The notes: generated by a model from the letters alone, not told the origin. Shown: positions 17,525 to 27,039, numbered from the stretch's first letter. The stretch: DNA of 64,000 bases from Pseudomonas sp. NFACC02 (GCF_900110765.1 NZ_FOEO01000011.1:1-64000); one strand, 5' to 3'. Translations and numbers: made by a program.

Positions 17525-18157
17525 GTGAGTCAATTTTTCCAGGTCCATCCGGAGAACCCGCAGTCGCGTCTGATCAAGCAGGCGGTCGAGATTATCAGGG
17601 CCGGCGGGCTGGTGGTTTACCCGACCGATTCGTCCTATGCCCTGGGGTGCCGGATGGAGGACAAGACCGCGGTCGACCGCATTCGCCGCCTTCGTCAGCT
17701 CGATGACAAGCACAACTTCACCCTGATGTGCTGCGACCTGTCGCAACTGGGCACGTTCGCCAAAGTCGACACCGCCGCGTTCCGCTTGCTCAAGGCCCAT
17801 ACACCGGGCCCGTACACATTTATCCTAGGGGCGACCCGCGATGTGCCGCGACTGGTGCTGCATCCCAAGCGCCGTACCATCGGCTTGCGGGTGCCGGAGC
17901 ATCCGATCGCTCAGGCGCTGCTGCGCGAGCTTGGCGAGCCGCTGATGAGTGTCAGCCTGATCCTGCCGGGGGAAACCCTCCCGATGAGCGATCCCCACGA
18001 AATGCGTGACGTGCTCGAGCATCAGGTCGACCTGATCATTGACGGCGGCGAGGGCGGAATATCGGCGTCCACCGTGATCAATCTGGCCGAAGGTGACCCG
18101 CAAGTGGTCCGTGTGGGCTGTGGCGACCCGACGCCGTTCGGGGTCGAAGTCGAGTGA
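17525..18157 (+). CDS. yciO: YciO-type (Sua5/YrdC-like) protein
   Basis: A 210-residue protein. The GTG at 17525 follows AGGAAG and gives VSQFFQVHPENPQSRLIKQA, which matches the N-terminus I recall for E. coli YciO. An in-frame ATG at 17489 would overlap the preceding gene. The YrdC fold is shown by YPTDSSYALGCRMEDKTAV, HNFTLMCCDLSQL and TPGPYTFILGAT. Sua5/YrdC makes threonylcarbamoyl-AMP for tRNA t6A; whether YciO retains that reaction is debated. Its stop overlaps the GTG start of scpA. Confidence 0.9.
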   Translation: MSQFFQVHPENPQSRLIKQAVEIIRAGGLVVYPTDSSYALGCRMEDKTAVDRIRRLRQLDDKHNFTLMCCDLSQLGTFAKVDTAAFRLLKAHTPGPYTFILGATRDVPRLVLHPKRRTIGLRVPEHPIAQALLRELGEPLMSVSLILPGETLPMSDPHEMRDVLEHQVDLIIDGGEGGISASTVINLAEGDPQVVRVGCGDPTPFGVEVE

Positions 18158-18987
18158 CCGACGTCGAAACGCCTGGCGTGGCGTTGCTCGACCCGCAAGC
18201 CGATGCGCAGCAGGAGCTGCCCTTCGCGATGGTCTACGGTCAGGCCGTCACGCAGATGCCGCTTGACCTGTACATTCCCCCGGATGCGCTGGAAGTCTTT
18301 CTCGAAGCCTTTGAAGGTCCGCTCGACCTTCTGCTGTACCTGATTCGTAAACAGAACATCAATATCCTCGACATTCCGGTGGCGGAAATCACCCGTCAGT
18401 ACATGGGCTACGTCGAACTGATGAAGACCGTGCGCCTGGAGCTCGCGGCAGAATACCTGGTGATGGCCGCGATGCTTGCCGAGATCAAGTCGCGCATGCT
18501 GCTGCCTCGCTCGGAATCGGTCGAAGAGGAAGAGGACGATCCGCGCGCCGAGCTGATTCGTCGCTTGCAGGAGTACGAGCGTTTCAAGGCCGCCGCTGAA
18601 GGCATCGACGGATTGTCCCGCGTTGGCCGCGATGTCGTGGTGCCGAAGCTCGATGCGCCGGAAGCGCGGGCGCGCAAGTTGTTGCCCGACGTCGCGCTGG
18701 AAGAGTTGTTGATGTCCATGGCCGAGGTATTGCGCCGTGGCGACATGTTTGAAAGCCATCAGGTCAGCCGGGAGGCGCTCTCGACCCGCGAGCGCATGAG
18801 CGATGTGCTGGAGCGTCTGAAAGGCGCCGGATTCGTGCCCTTTGCCGAGCTGTTCACGGCCGAGGAGGGGCGTCTGGGTGTGGTCGTGACCTTCATGGCC
18901 ATCCTGGAGCTGGTCAAGGAGCAACTGGTCGAGCTGGTGCAGAACGAGCCATTCGCTGTCATTCATGTGCGCGCACGAGCCGAATAA
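18154..18987 (+). CDS. scpA: Segregation and condensation protein ScpA
   Basis: A 277-residue kleisin. The conserved N-terminal block EVFLEAFEGPLDLLLYLIRKQNINILDIPVAEITRQY is followed by helices with AAEYLVMAAMLAEIKSRMLLP, an acidic linker, and a C-terminal winged helix. It bridges SMC heads in the SMC-ScpAB condensin. Pseudomonads carry SMC-ScpAB; the smc gene is outside the window. The start is a GTG overlapping the yciO stop (GTGA). Confidence 0.93.
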   Translation: MTDVETPGVALLDPQADAQQELPFAMVYGQAVTQMPLDLYIPPDALEVFLEAFEGPLDLLLYLIRKQNINILDIPVAEITRQYMGYVELMKTVRLELAAEYLVMAAMLAEIKSRMLLPRSESVEEEEDDPRAELIRRLQEYERFKAAAEGIDGLSRVGRDVVVPKLDAPEARARKLLPDVALEELLMSMAEVLRRGDMFESHQVSREALSTRERMSDVLERLKGAGFVPFAELFTAEEGRLGVVVTFMAILELVKEQLVELVQNEPFAVIHVRARAE

Positions 18988-19004
18988 AGAGCAAGAGCTG
19001 ATCG

Positions 19005-19796
19005 ATGAACCTGAACGAACCCCGCGAACTCGCGCCGCTGCTCGAAGCCTTCCTGCTGGCCTCGGGAAAACCCCAATCGCTCGATCGATTGTACGAGCTG
19101 TTCGAGGAGGGCGAGCGTCCCGAGCCCGCCGTCTTCAAAAAAGCCCTGACGTTGCTGAGCAAATCCTGCGACAACCGGGCTTTCGAGTTGAAGGAGGTCG
19201 CTTCGGGTTATCGCCTGCAGATTCGCGAAAAATTTGCGCCATGGGTCGGTCGCCTGTGGGAGGAGCGCCCGCAGCGTTATTCCCGTGCATTACTCGAAAC
19301 CATGGCCTTGATTGCCTATCGTCAACCCATCACGCGCGGCGAAATCGAAGACGTGCGGGGCGTGGCGGTCAACAGCAACATCGTCAAGACCTTGCTTGAA
19401 CGTGAATGGATCAGGATCGTCGGTTACCGCGACGTGCCGGGCAAACCCGCGATGTTCGCCACCACCAAGGCGTTCCTCGATCATTTCAACCTGAAAAATC
19501 TCGATGAGTTGCCGCCCCTGGCCGACCTTCGCGAGATGGAAGCCGAGCCGATTCTGGACTTCGACGACGCCCCGGTGCCCGCGCATTTGCAGGCACTGGC
19601 CGATGCCAGTCTGGAAGCGGACCCCGACGTCGAGCCGGAACCGCCGCGTGACGAAACCAGTTTCCGCAGTCTGCTGGCGGAACTCGACACCATGGAACAG
19701 GGCCTGAAAACCGATTTCGACGATTTATTGCTCGATGAGGGCGATACAGAGTCTGAATTGGAAGACGAGCCGACGGACGACGAAGATCCGCAGTGA
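19005..19796 (+). CDS. scpB: Segregation and condensation protein ScpB
   Basis: A 263-residue partner of ScpA. It has two winged helices, with the family block RYSRALLETMALIAYRQPITRGEIEDVRGVAV followed by LLEREWIRIVGYRDVPGKP. The last 80 residues are a highly acidic, low-complexity tail that is longer than in Gram-positive ScpB. It starts 17 nt after scpA, so the pair is an operon. Confidence 0.93.
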   Translation: MNLNEPRELAPLLEAFLLASGKPQSLDRLYELFEEGERPEPAVFKKALTLLSKSCDNRAFELKEVASGYRLQIREKFAPWVGRLWEERPQRYSRALLETMALIAYRQPITRGEIEDVRGVAVNSNIVKTLLEREWIRIVGYRDVPGKPAMFATTKAFLDHFNLKNLDELPPLADLREMEAEPILDFDDAPVPAHLQALADASLEADPDVEPEPPRDETSFRSLLAELDTMEQGLKTDFDDLLLDEGDTESELEDEPTDDEDPQ

Positions 19797-19846
19797 CAGG
19801 CTGTTGGCGTTATAGCTGCCATTAGATCCTGGTGCTGAAACACGCT

Positions 19847-19938
19847 TCTGCAGGCGCCGGCTTGCTGGCGATTGCGACGTGTCATTCAACGCTTGTTTCA
19901 CTGATCAATGGATATCGCCAGCAAGCCGGCTCCTACAT
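19847..19938. repeat. REPIN
   Basis: The arm GCCGGCTTGCTGGCGATTGC and its inverse (ATCGCCAGCAAGCCGGCTCC) flank about 45 bp. It lies between scpB and the DUF1289 gene. Confidence 0.85.
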
Positions 19939-19964
19939 TCAGATCATCAGTCAGGCCCAAGCCC

Positions 19965-20153
19965 ATGAGCACCAAAGACCCCTGCATCAGCGTCTGCAAG
20001 TTCGACGACGACATCTGTATCGGTTGCGGGCGAAGCAAGCGTGAGATCAAGTCGTGGAAGAAGATGGACAAGGACGAAAAACGCTCGGTCCTGGCCGAGT
20101 CGGCCATGAGGTTGATCACGCTCAAGGCGTCCGGTCGGCGGAAAAAGAAATAG
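19965..20153 (+). CDS. DUF1289 family protein
   Basis: A 62-residue basic protein. It has the four-cysteine pattern of the family: DPCISVCKFDDDICIGCGRS, followed by KREIKSWKKM. The cysteines suggest metal (Fe-S or zinc) binding. The function is unknown. The ATG at 19965 is chosen because it starts just before the conserved block. Confidence 0.88.
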   Translation: MSTKDPCISVCKFDDDICIGCGRSKREIKSWKKMDKDEKRSVLAESAMRLITLKASGRRKKK

Positions 20154-20361
20154 GTCCGGCGTTGCCTTCCGGTTTTTCGTCTAGTCTCTGATGCGCAATG
20201 CGCGCCATGAGCGTATGATTCGCGACCTTTTGGCGATCCACACGCGCCACAGGTTTTCAGTTTTCAGCCCTTCTGGTCCGGAGAGTCTCTCTTGCCCAGA
20301 CGCAGGGCAACAGGTCGTGCCCACTCGCGCGCCCTGATTCGACACACCGGGAGGTGCCCAG

Positions 20362-21588
20362 ATGAGTGAACAAGACAAGCAGGACAAAGAGATCGGCCCA
20401 GCAGGCGAAAAACTGCAGAAGGTCCTCGCACGCATTGGCGTCGGCTCTCGCCGTGACGTCGAGGCCTGGATCGGCGAAGGCCGCATCAAGGTCAACGGCG
20501 TTCAGGCAAGCCTGGGTCAGCGCGTCGATCTGCATGACGCCATCACCGTTGACGGTCGCGTGATCCGTCGCGAAGAAGCGGCCGAAACCGTTCGCCGCGT
20601 CATCATGTACAACAAGCCCGACGGCGAAATCTGCACCCGTGACGACCCAGAAGGCCGTCCGACCGTGTTTGATCGGCTGCCGCGCCCGAAGGAAGGCCGC
20701 TGGATCAATATCGGTCGTCTGGACATCAATACCACCGGGTTGCTGATGTTCACCACCGACGGCGAACTGGCCAACCGTCTGATGCACCCCTCGTTCGAAA
20801 TGGACCGCGAATACGCCGTTCGGGTGCGGGGTGAAGTCGACGACGACATGCTGCTGCGCCTGAAGAACGGTGTGATTCTGGAAGACGGTCCTGCGCGTTT
20901 CACCGACATCCAGCAAGCGCCGGGCGGTGAAGGTTTCAACCATTGGTACCACTGCGTGGTGATGGAAGGCCGTAACCGCGAAGTCCGTCGCCTGTGGGAA
21001 TCCCAGGGGCTGGTGGTCAGCCGTCTGAAGCGCGTGCGCTTCGGTCCGGTGTTCCTCAATTCCGACCTGCCGATGGGTCGCTGGCGCGAAATGAGTCAGC
21101 AGGAAGTCGACATCCTCAGCGCCGAGGTGGGCCTGAAACCGGTCGCAATGCCGCAGATGAACGCCAAGACCAAGGACAAGCTGGAGCGTCTTCAGCGCCA
21201 GTCTTCGCGTCCATTGGGCAAAGGCGAACGCGTGCGTCAGTTGCGTCCGGCCAAGGACGCCGCGCCAGTCGAGCGAGCGCCTCGCGAGCCGCGCATGGCC
21301 GACGGCGAGCGCCCGGCGCGCAAGCCGGCCGAAGGTGGTCGTCCGGCTCGCACGCCACGTCCTGCCGCTGGCGGTCGTAGTGACAGCCGTGGTGAACCGC
21401 GTGGCGACAGCAGCCGCGGCACGCCAGTGGCCGAACGTCCGAGCGACATGAACAAGCGCCCGGCCAAACCGAAGGCTTCGCGTCCCGGCATCAAGCTGGT
21501 CGATGACAAAAGCCCGTCGGGCAAGCGCCGTGGACCGCCAGCCGGTTCCGGTCAGCGCCCGGGCTTCGGTCGTCGCAAGCCTGAGTGA
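20362..21588 (+). CDS. rluB: 23S rRNA pseudouridine synthase RluB
   Basis: A 408-residue RsuA/RluB-type pseudouridine synthase. An N-terminal S4 RNA-binding domain (KLQKVLARIGVGSRRDVEAWI) is followed by the catalytic domain with the Asp motif GRLDINTTGLLMFTTDG and the conserved VVMEGRNREVRRLWE. RluB modifies U2605 of 23S rRNA in E. coli. The last 130 residues are an Arg/Pro/Gly/Lys-rich disordered tail, much longer than in E. coli. A strong terminator follows. Confidence 0.93.
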   Translation: MSEQDKQDKEIGPAGEKLQKVLARIGVGSRRDVEAWIGEGRIKVNGVQASLGQRVDLHDAITVDGRVIRREEAAETVRRVIMYNKPDGEICTRDDPEGRPTVFDRLPRPKEGRWINIGRLDINTTGLLMFTTDGELANRLMHPSFEMDREYAVRVRGEVDDDMLLRLKNGVILEDGPARFTDIQQAPGGEGFNHWYHCVVMEGRNREVRRLWESQGLVVSRLKRVRFGPVFLNSDLPMGRWREMSQQEVDILSAEVGLKPVAMPQMNAKTKDKLERLQRQSSRPLGKGERVRQLRPAKDAAPVERAPREPRMADGERPARKPAEGGRPARTPRPAAGGRSDSRGEPRGDSSRGTPVAERPSDMNKRPAKPKASRPGIKLVDDKSPSGKRRGPPAGSGQRPGFGRRKPE

Positions 21589-21603
21589 TTGCGGTGTGAA
21601 CTG

Positions 21604-21635
21604 AAAACGCCAGTCGAAAGACTGGCGTTTTTGTT
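21604..21635 (+). terminator. Intrinsic terminator of rluB
   Basis: AAACGCCAGT, loop CGAA, AGACTGGCGTTTTTG: a GC-rich stem with a T-run, 15 nt after the rluB stop. Confidence 0.9.
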
Positions 21636-21707
21636 TCTGTCGCAAAGGGCCTGTTGGAGTGAGCGTGTCCGCGCTACCTGCGCACGCCTGGCGAGCGAGG
21701 GCGATGC

Positions 21708-22682
21708 CTAAACATTCAGGTTGAACGCCCCGTCAAACACCACGCGTTTATCCACGCTCAGCGTTCCGCTGTCGAAGATCAGGTCCAGATGATGGCTGCC
21801 TTTTGCGCCGCCGCCGAGGCCCAGATGAAGGCCGCAGTGACGTTCTTCGAACCCGGCGTTGCGTGCGTACAGCCGGGTCACGCCTTCGTTGGTGCCGATG
21901 CCCAGCTCCTCCACTCGCCGGTTGGACGGGTTGGCGTCCAGGTATTTGTTGAAATCTATTTCCAGTCCCGGCACCTCGGTCTCGACGCGAGTGATGGTGG
22001 AGTTTTCGATCCACAGCTCCAGCGGTGATTCGATCACCCCGTATTTGCGCGCGAACGGGATCGTGCTGAGAAAGGTGCCGACGAATTTAACGTGGCCGTT
22101 GATCGAGTCGCTGTGGGTGGCGATTTCACCCGGCGCCAGGTCGTAGTTGCCGACCCCGTTGATGTTGGTCCATTTCTTCAATTCACGCAGCGGCGCTTCG
22201 AAGTACGAACCCTGTTCATCGCTGAAGCTCAGCGTTTCGCCCTGATTCATGCGCTCGATCAGGGCCGCGTTCAACTGTGCGATGCGCTCGGGTTTTACAC
22301 TGAAGGTGTCGTAGAAATAGCGGCCATAATCCTTGAACAACAGGGATTTCTTCCATTGATCCGACATCACCGTCTGCAACGAGCGAATGAAGGCCGGGCC
22401 TTCGGCGCTGGGATGGGGCAGGGTCGAGGCATCGTAGAACAGCACGTAGAGGTCGGCGTCGGTAATGGCCTGGGCCAACTCATCCATAGGGGATGTATCA
22501 AGCCCCATCGTGCTGAAGCGGAAGGTATCGCGGGCGGTGGGGCTTTCGACGATGTTGCCGACTATTGCTGTGTAATCTCCGGTGTGGGCCAGCAACACCT
22601 TGGGTGAGGACATCCCGTTGATTGCCGGATGGTGTCGCAAGTAATAAAGAAAGTGCTCGATGGCGCTGCTCTGTTCCGTCAT
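21708..22682 (-). CDS. Divergent M29-type metallopeptidase-like enzyme (candidate RiPP maturation enzyme)
   Basis: A 324-residue protein from the ATG at 22682, preceded by GGAG. The C-terminal half keeps the M29 (aminopeptidase T / AmpS) pattern: PGE (184-186) with the SINGHVKFVG strand, GIGTNEG (261-267), FEERHCGLHLGLG (278-290) and SHHLDLIF (296-303) with the HxD metal pair. The N-terminal half is unlike canonical M29 enzymes and the protein is shorter than they usually are. The same fold includes NicX, a ring-cleaving dioxygenase, so the chemistry need not be peptidolysis. It lies 71 nt downstream of a 45-codon peptide gene, with a terminator-like hairpin between. Substrate unknown. Confidence 0.7.
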   Translation of the reverse strand: MTEQSSAIEHFLYYLRHHPAINGMSSPKVLLAHTGDYTAIVGNIVESPTARDTFRFSTMGLDTSPMDELAQAITDADLYVLFYDASTLPHPSAEGPAFIRSLQTVMSDQWKKSLLFKDYGRYFYDTFSVKPERIAQLNAALIERMNQGETLSFSDEQGSYFEAPLRELKKWTNINGVGNYDLAPGEIATHSDSINGHVKFVGTFLSTIPFARKYGVIESPLELWIENSTITRVETEVPGLEIDFNKYLDANPSNRRVEELGIGTNEGVTRLYARNAGFEERHCGLHLGLGGGAKGSHHLDLIFDSGTLSVDKRVVFDGAFNLNV

Positions 22683-22706
22683 GGGGGCGCTCCGCTGCAA
22701 ATGCTG

Positions 22707-22743
22707 AAAACAAAAAGGGCGAACGCGTCAGACGCGTTCGCCC
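22707..22743 (-). terminator. Terminator/attenuator between the small peptide gene and the M29-like gene
   Basis: GGGCGAACGCGTC (22717-22729) and GACGCGTTCGCCC (22731-22743) form a long perfect stem. On the minus strand it is followed by TTTTTGTTTT. Transcription from the peptide gene should largely stop here, with some read-through to the enzyme gene. Confidence 0.88.
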
Positions 22744-22753
22744 TCTGTCTGCC

Positions 22754-22891
22754 TTAGAACGGCCACATCGCGGTGCCAAACGCCACCACGGCGTCGGCTT
22801 GCATCATCTCCACGGCGGCGTCATGAGTCGGTGCTTCAAACCAGTCGTCCAGTTGCAGTTCTTCTTCCAGAGTTTGTTCCACTGATTGCAT
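22754..22891 (-). CDS. 45-residue acidic peptide ending in MWPF (candidate RiPP precursor)
   Basis: The ATG at 22891 has an excellent ribosome site (AGGAG, 8-nt spacing). The peptide starts MQSVEQTLEEELQLDDWFEA, continues PTHDAAVEMMQADAVV and ends AFGTAMWPF. It is acidic through the first two thirds and hydrophobic/aromatic at the C-terminus, with no cysteine and no signal peptide. This is the usual plan of a leader plus C-terminal core. The hairpin and the M29-like gene downstream support a precursor role. I do not recognise the family, and it could instead be a small subunit of the enzyme. Confidence 0.65.
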   Translation of the reverse strand: MQSVEQTLEEELQLDDWFEAPTHDAAVEMMQADAVVAFGTAMWPF

Positions 22892-23424
22892 AGGTGAATC
22901 TCCTGGGGAATGACGTACTTGCCGAATGCGACGAGGACATCTGGCCGGCGCCTTTGACGGCCTCGTCATGGAAGCACACTGACCTTCTTGGCCAGCAGCG
23001 ATGAAAAAACTAGTTCAATAGTCTGACTGTTGCAAAAGAAAATTCAGGCTTGAAATACTGGCAATCTGCCTGAAAAACAAAAAGTTGCAGGAAAAACAAC
23101 GCCACAACTGAAGCGTTTCCGCTGAATTATTTTTACGACGGAATTGTGTCGGTTTTCATGAATTTTCCGCGCAGTTCAAATGCAAAATAGTCTGACCTTT
23201 ATCCGGGATCCTTGTATTTGCCGGGGCATAACCCTGACCGAGCGCACAGCTTTTCTCGGCCAACTGCAACCTTGCCGGTGTACAATGCGCCGCGTTTTTT
23301 CTGTGATTCATCGGCGTATGGACGCCACAAACATTCGGGGTTACCCACTCCGTTTCATTCCGCCGCGTCATGAGCGCGTCGGGTTCGATTCCGTCACAGA
23401 CAAGAACAAGAAGGTGACTATCCA
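22892..23424. other. 533-bp gap between the divergent peptide gene and permease gene
   Basis: No coding sequence is supported. The stretch 22990-23170 is clearly AT-richer than its surroundings, with several A-runs, and should hold the promoter of the leftward peptide gene. A TACAAT word at 23281-23286 may be the -10 element for the rightward permease, with no good -35. Confidence 0.5.
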
Positions 23425-24849
23425 ATGAGTGAACACATGTCCCATTCGGGTGACTTGAAACGTGGTCTTAAAAACCGTCACATCCAGCTGATCGCCTTGG
23501 GCGGCGCCATCGGCACAGGATTGTTCCTGGGATCGGCGGGCGTTCTCAAATCGGCGGGCCCGTCGATGATTCTCGGTTATGCCCTGTGCGGCTTCATCGC
23601 CTTCATGATCATGCGCCAGTTGGGCGAGATGATTGTCGAAGAGCCGGTTGCCGGGTCGTTCAGTCATTTTGCACACAAGTATTGGGGCGGTTTCGCAGGC
23701 TTTCTGTCCGGCTGGAACTGCTGGGTGCTGTACATTCTGGTGGGCATGTCCGAGCTGACGGCCGTCGGCAAATACGTGCAGTACTGGTGGCCGGAGATTC
23801 CGGCCTGGGCGTCGGCCGCCGTGTTCTTCGTGATGATCAACGTCATCAACCTGGCCAACGTCAAAGTCTTTGGCGAGGCAGAGTTCTGGTTCGCGATCAT
23901 CAAGGTCGTGGCCATTCTGGGCATGATCGCGCTGGGCAGTTACATGCTGGTCAGCGGCAGCGGCGGCCCACACGCGTCCGTCAGCAACCTGTGGGACCAT
24001 GGCGGGTTTTTCCCCAATGGCGTGAGCGGTCTGGTGATGGCCCTGGCGTTCATCATGTTCTCGTTCGGCGGTCTGGAAATGCTGGGCTTCACCGCAGCCG
24101 AAGCCGATCAACCGCGCACCGTGATCCCCAAAGCCATCAATCAGGTGATCTACCGCATCCTGATTTTCTACATCGGGTCGTTGGTGGTCCTGCTGTCGTT
24201 GACGCCATGGGACGCCTTGCTGGTTGACCTGAACGCATCCGGCGATGCCTACAGCGGCAGTCCGTTCGTGCATGTGTTCTCGATGCTGGGCAGCACGACA
24301 GCGGCCCATATTCTTAACTTCGTGGTGCTGACGGCCGCGCTGTCGGTCTACAACAGTGGTACGTACTGCAACGCGCGGATGCTGTTCGGCATGGCCGAGC
24401 AGGGCGATGCGCCGCAGTCGCTGGCGCGGGTCGACGGTCGTGGCGTGCCGGTGCGGGCGATTCTGGTGTCGGCGGCAGTGACATTGATTGCGGTGTTGCT
24501 CAACTACCTGATCCCGCAGAATGCGCTGGAACTGTTGATGTCGCTGGTGGTTGCGACCCTGGTGATCAACTGGGCGATGATCAGTTACTCGCACCTGAAA
24601 TTCCGCCAGCACCTGGCCCGGAAGGACCGGCAGCCGTTGTTCAAGGCCCTCTGGTATCCGTTTGGCAACTACCTGTGCCTGGCGTTTGTCGTGCTCATTC
24701 TGGGGATCATGCTGATGATTCCGGGCATTCAGGTGTCTGTGTATGCAATCCCGGTGTGGCTGGTGGTCATGTGGGTGTTCTACGTGATCAAGAACAAGCG
24801 CCATGCCGATGGTGAGTCGATGGCGCAGCGTACGTCGATTATCAAATAA
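23425..24849 (+). CDS. AroP/PheP-like aromatic amino acid permease
   Basis: A 474-residue APC-superfamily transporter with 12 hydrophobic segments. Signatures are [23 protein letters not shown] in TM1, [21 protein letters not shown], and [19 protein letters not shown] at TM6. It imports amino acids with protons. The AroP/PheP assignment fits both the sequence and its position a few kb from the phenylalanine catabolic genes; GABA- or other permease specificity is not excluded. The start is the ATG at 23425. Confidence 0.85.
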   Translation: MSEHMSHSGDLKRGLKNRHIQLIALGGAIGTGLFLGSAGVLKSAGPSMILGYALCGFIAFMIMRQLGEMIVEEPVAGSFSHFAHKYWGGFAGFLSGWNCWVLYILVGMSELTAVGKYVQYWWPEIPAWASAAVFFVMINVINLANVKVFGEAEFWFAIIKVVAILGMIALGSYMLVSGSGGPHASVSNLWDHGGFFPNGVSGLVMALAFIMFSFGGLEMLGFTAAEADQPRTVIPKAINQVIYRILIFYIGSLVVLLSLTPWDALLVDLNASGDAYSGSPFVHVFSMLGSTTAAHILNFVVLTAALSVYNSGTYCNARMLFGMAEQGDAPQSLARVDGRGVPVRAILVSAAVTLIAVLLNYLIPQNALELLMSLVVATLVINWAMISYSHLKFRQHLARKDRQPLFKALWYPFGNYLCLAFVVLILGIMLMIPGIQVSVYAIPVWLVVMWVFYVIKNKRHADGESMAQRTSIIK

Positions 24850-24869
24850 ACGCCGAAACGGCGGCTTTA

Positions 24870-24959
24870 TGTAGGAGCGCGCTTGCCCGCGATTGCCATC
24901 TATCCATCACCTCTTCGGTGGCTGATACCCTGCGATCGCGGGCAAGCGCGCTCCTGCAA
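24870..24959. repeat. REPIN
   Basis: Two near-perfect inverted arms, GTAGGAGCGCGCTTGCCCGC and GCGGGCAAGCGCGCTCCTGC, flank about 45 bp between the permease and arfB. Confidence 0.9.
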
Positions 24960-24992
24960 GGTTTTCATTCCCTTCACGAGCTGCGATGTCCC

Positions 24993-25406
24993 ATGCTGAT
25001 CATTTCCAACAACGTGCATCTGCCGGACAGCGAAGTCGAGCTGACGGCCATTCGTGCGCAAGGCGCGGGCGGTCAGAACGTCAACAAGGTGTCCAGTGCG
25101 GTGCACCTGCGGTTCGACATCCAGGCGTCGTCCTTGCCGCCGTTTTACAAGGAACGGCTGCTGGCGCTGCGGGACAGTCGGATCACCAGCGACGGCGTGA
25201 TCATCATCAAGGCCCAGCAATACCGTACCCAGGAACAGAATCGCGCGGACGCGCTGGAGCGGCTGAGCGAATTGATCGTCAGCGCGGCGAAGGTCGAGAA
25301 AAAGCGTCGGCCCACCAAACCGACGCTGGGGTCAAAGACTCGCAGGCTTGAGTCCAAATCCAAACGCGGGTCGATCAAGGCGGGGCGGGGGAAAGTGGAT
25401 TTTTGA
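24993..25406 (+). CDS. arfB: Alternative ribosome-rescue factor ArfB
   Basis: A 137-residue peptidyl-tRNA hydrolase. The catalytic GGQ lies at 26-28 in [21 protein letters not shown] basic C-terminal tail ([19 protein letters not shown]) inserts into the empty mRNA channel of stalled ribosomes. It releases peptides from non-stop complexes as backup to tmRNA. The ATG at 24993 gives the normal N-terminus ([15 protein letters not shown]). Confidence 0.93.
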   Translation: MLIISNNVHLPDSEVELTAIRAQGAGGQNVNKVSSAVHLRFDIQASSLPPFYKERLLALRDSRITSDGVIIIKAQQYRTQEQNRADALERLSELIVSAAKVEKKRRPTKPTLGSKTRRLESKSKRGSIKAGRGKVDF

Positions 25407-25454
25407 GGGCACGACAGGGCTCTCACTGCTGAAGGCGTGGAAGCCCTGTATCCG

Positions 25455-26669
25455 TCAGACCGGCGCCGCTTTGTCTCGTATCACCTTGCCCTGCCTATAC
25501 AGGTAAACGCTCAGCGCCAGCCCGCCCAGCGAAGCCAGTGCCGCAAACAGAAAGATCGACGAGAAACCGAAACCGGCGGCCACGGCGCCCGCCACCGGAC
25601 CGGTAATCCCGAGCGACAAGTCGATGAACAGCGAGTACGCGCCCACTGCCGCGCCCCGGCTGGCGGCGGGCACCAGATTCACCGCCTCGACACCCAGTGC
25701 TGGAAACACCAGCGAGAAGCCAAAGCCGGTCAGCGCAGCGCCTGCCAGCGCCAGATCGGGATTGGGTGCCAGCCACAACAGCAGTAAACCCAGCGCCTCA
25801 ACCGACAGACAGGCAATCGCCACGCGGAAACCGCCGATGCGGTTGATCATGTTGCCGAACAGCAGTCGCGCGCCGATGAAGCAGGCGCCAAACAGGCTCA
25901 GGCACAGCACCGCATTCGGCCAGGTGTGGCTCGCGTAATACAGCGTGATGAACGTCGCGATGGTGCCGAAGCCGATCGACCCCAGCGCCAGGCCCGTGCC
26001 ATGCGGCAGCACCAGACCGAGCACATGCAGAAACGGCATGCGCTCGCCGTGTACGATCGGCGCGGGTGTCTTTTTCCACGCCAGCGAAATCCCCAGGGCC
26101 GCCAGGAGCATGATGCTCACGCCCATGCTCCACAGGCCCATGGCATTGACCAGCAACACGCCCAGCGGCGCGCCGATGGCCAATGCGCCGTAGCTGGCAA
26201 TGCCGTTCCAGGAAATCACCTTGGCGGTGTTGGCGGCGCCCACGCGGCCAATCCCCCAGCCGATCGAACCCGAACCCACCAGGCTCTCGGCGCTACCCAG
26301 CACCAGCCGACCGATGAACAGGCTGATCAGGCTCGCCAATGGCCAGGCATCGAGCCATCCGGCCAGCAGCATGAACACGCCGCTCAACCCGCAGCCGAAC
26401 AAACCAATGATGACGGCCTTTTTCGGGCCGCGCGTGTCGATGATGCGCCCGGCATACGGGCGGCTGAGCAGCGTCGCGAGGTACTGAACACTGATCACGA
26501 GACCGGCAGCAACGGCGCCGAACCCGAGGTCGGTGTGGACATAACCTGGCAGTACGGCCAGCGGAATGCCGATGTTCAGGTAACCGATGAACGTGAACAG
26601 AACAATGGAAACGACCTGAAGCGTGACGGCCATAGGACGGGGTGTAGCGGCGCTTGAAGCGTCTGGCAT
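25455..26669 (-). CDS. MFS transporter, YfcJ/YhhS-like
   Basis: A 404-residue protein from the ATG at 26669 ([15 protein letters not shown]); an upstream in-frame ATG at 26801 would add an atypical 44 residues. It has 12 hydrophobic segments, with the first one followed by [17 protein letters not shown]. The motif A equivalent is [18 protein letters not shown]. The YfcJ/YhhS group is poorly characterised; the substrate is unknown. It is convergent with arfB. Confidence 0.82.
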   Translation of the reverse strand: MPDASSAATPRPMAVTLQVVSIVLFTFIGYLNIGIPLAVLPGYVHTDLGFGAVAAGLVISVQYLATLLSRPYAGRIIDTRGPKKAVIIGLFGCGLSGVFMLLAGWLDAWPLASLISLFIGRLVLGSAESLVGSGSIGWGIGRVGAANTAKVISWNGIASYGALAIGAPLGVLLVNAMGLWSMGVSIMLLAALGISLAWKKTPAPIVHGERMPFLHVLGLVLPHGTGLALGSIGFGTIATFITLYYASHTWPNAVLCLSLFGACFIGARLLFGNMINRIGGFRVAIACLSVEALGLLLLWLAPNPDLALAGAALTGFGFSLVFPALGVEAVNLVPAASRGAAVGAYSLFIDLSLGITGPVAGAVAAGFGFSSIFLFAALASLGGLALSVYLYRQGKVIRDKAAPV

Positions 26670-26859
26670 GGGCAACAAATCCACGATTACGACAGGGAGG
26701 TACAACGAGGGCAGAAACAGAGTGAAGCGTAGACGCTCGAAAGCCAAGCGGTGCCACACCTGATTTAACGAGGCCTGCTGTCTGACAGCAGATGAGGGCA
26801 TCGTTCAGGGCAGCAGAAGGTTGAAACCTGACGCGGGGGGCCGAGACCGGCTCTTATGA

Positions 26860-27039
26860 TTATTCGGCGGCGGGTGCCACGAGCTGTGTCGTGACCAGGG
26901 CTGCGAGCGCGTTTTCCTGAGTGCCGAAGCGGGCCAGCAATACGCTCTGTTTTTCCGGGCTCAGACGTGCCCAGATTTCAATCATCTTCTCGGCTGTGCC
27001 GATCAAGGCCTGGGCCTGTGTTTCAGTGAATTTGGTCAT
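26860..27039 (-). CDS. Small hypothetical protein, 59 residues
   Basis: It starts MTKFTETQAQALIGTAEKM and ends TTQLVAPAAE, with a predicted helical middle (IEIWARLSPEKQSVLLARFG). There is no signal peptide or membrane segment. The ribosome site is moderate (TTTGAGATG). Codon use is like that of neighbouring genes. Family not recognised. Confidence 0.6.
   Translation of the reverse strand: MTKFTETQAQALIGTAEKMIEIWARLSPEKQSVLLARFGTQENALAALVTTQLVAPAAE

Noticed and set aside
23368..24804. A 478-codon minus-strand frame opposite the aromatic permease
   Set aside because: His/Arg/Gln-rich mirror of a membrane protein gene with no recognisable domain.
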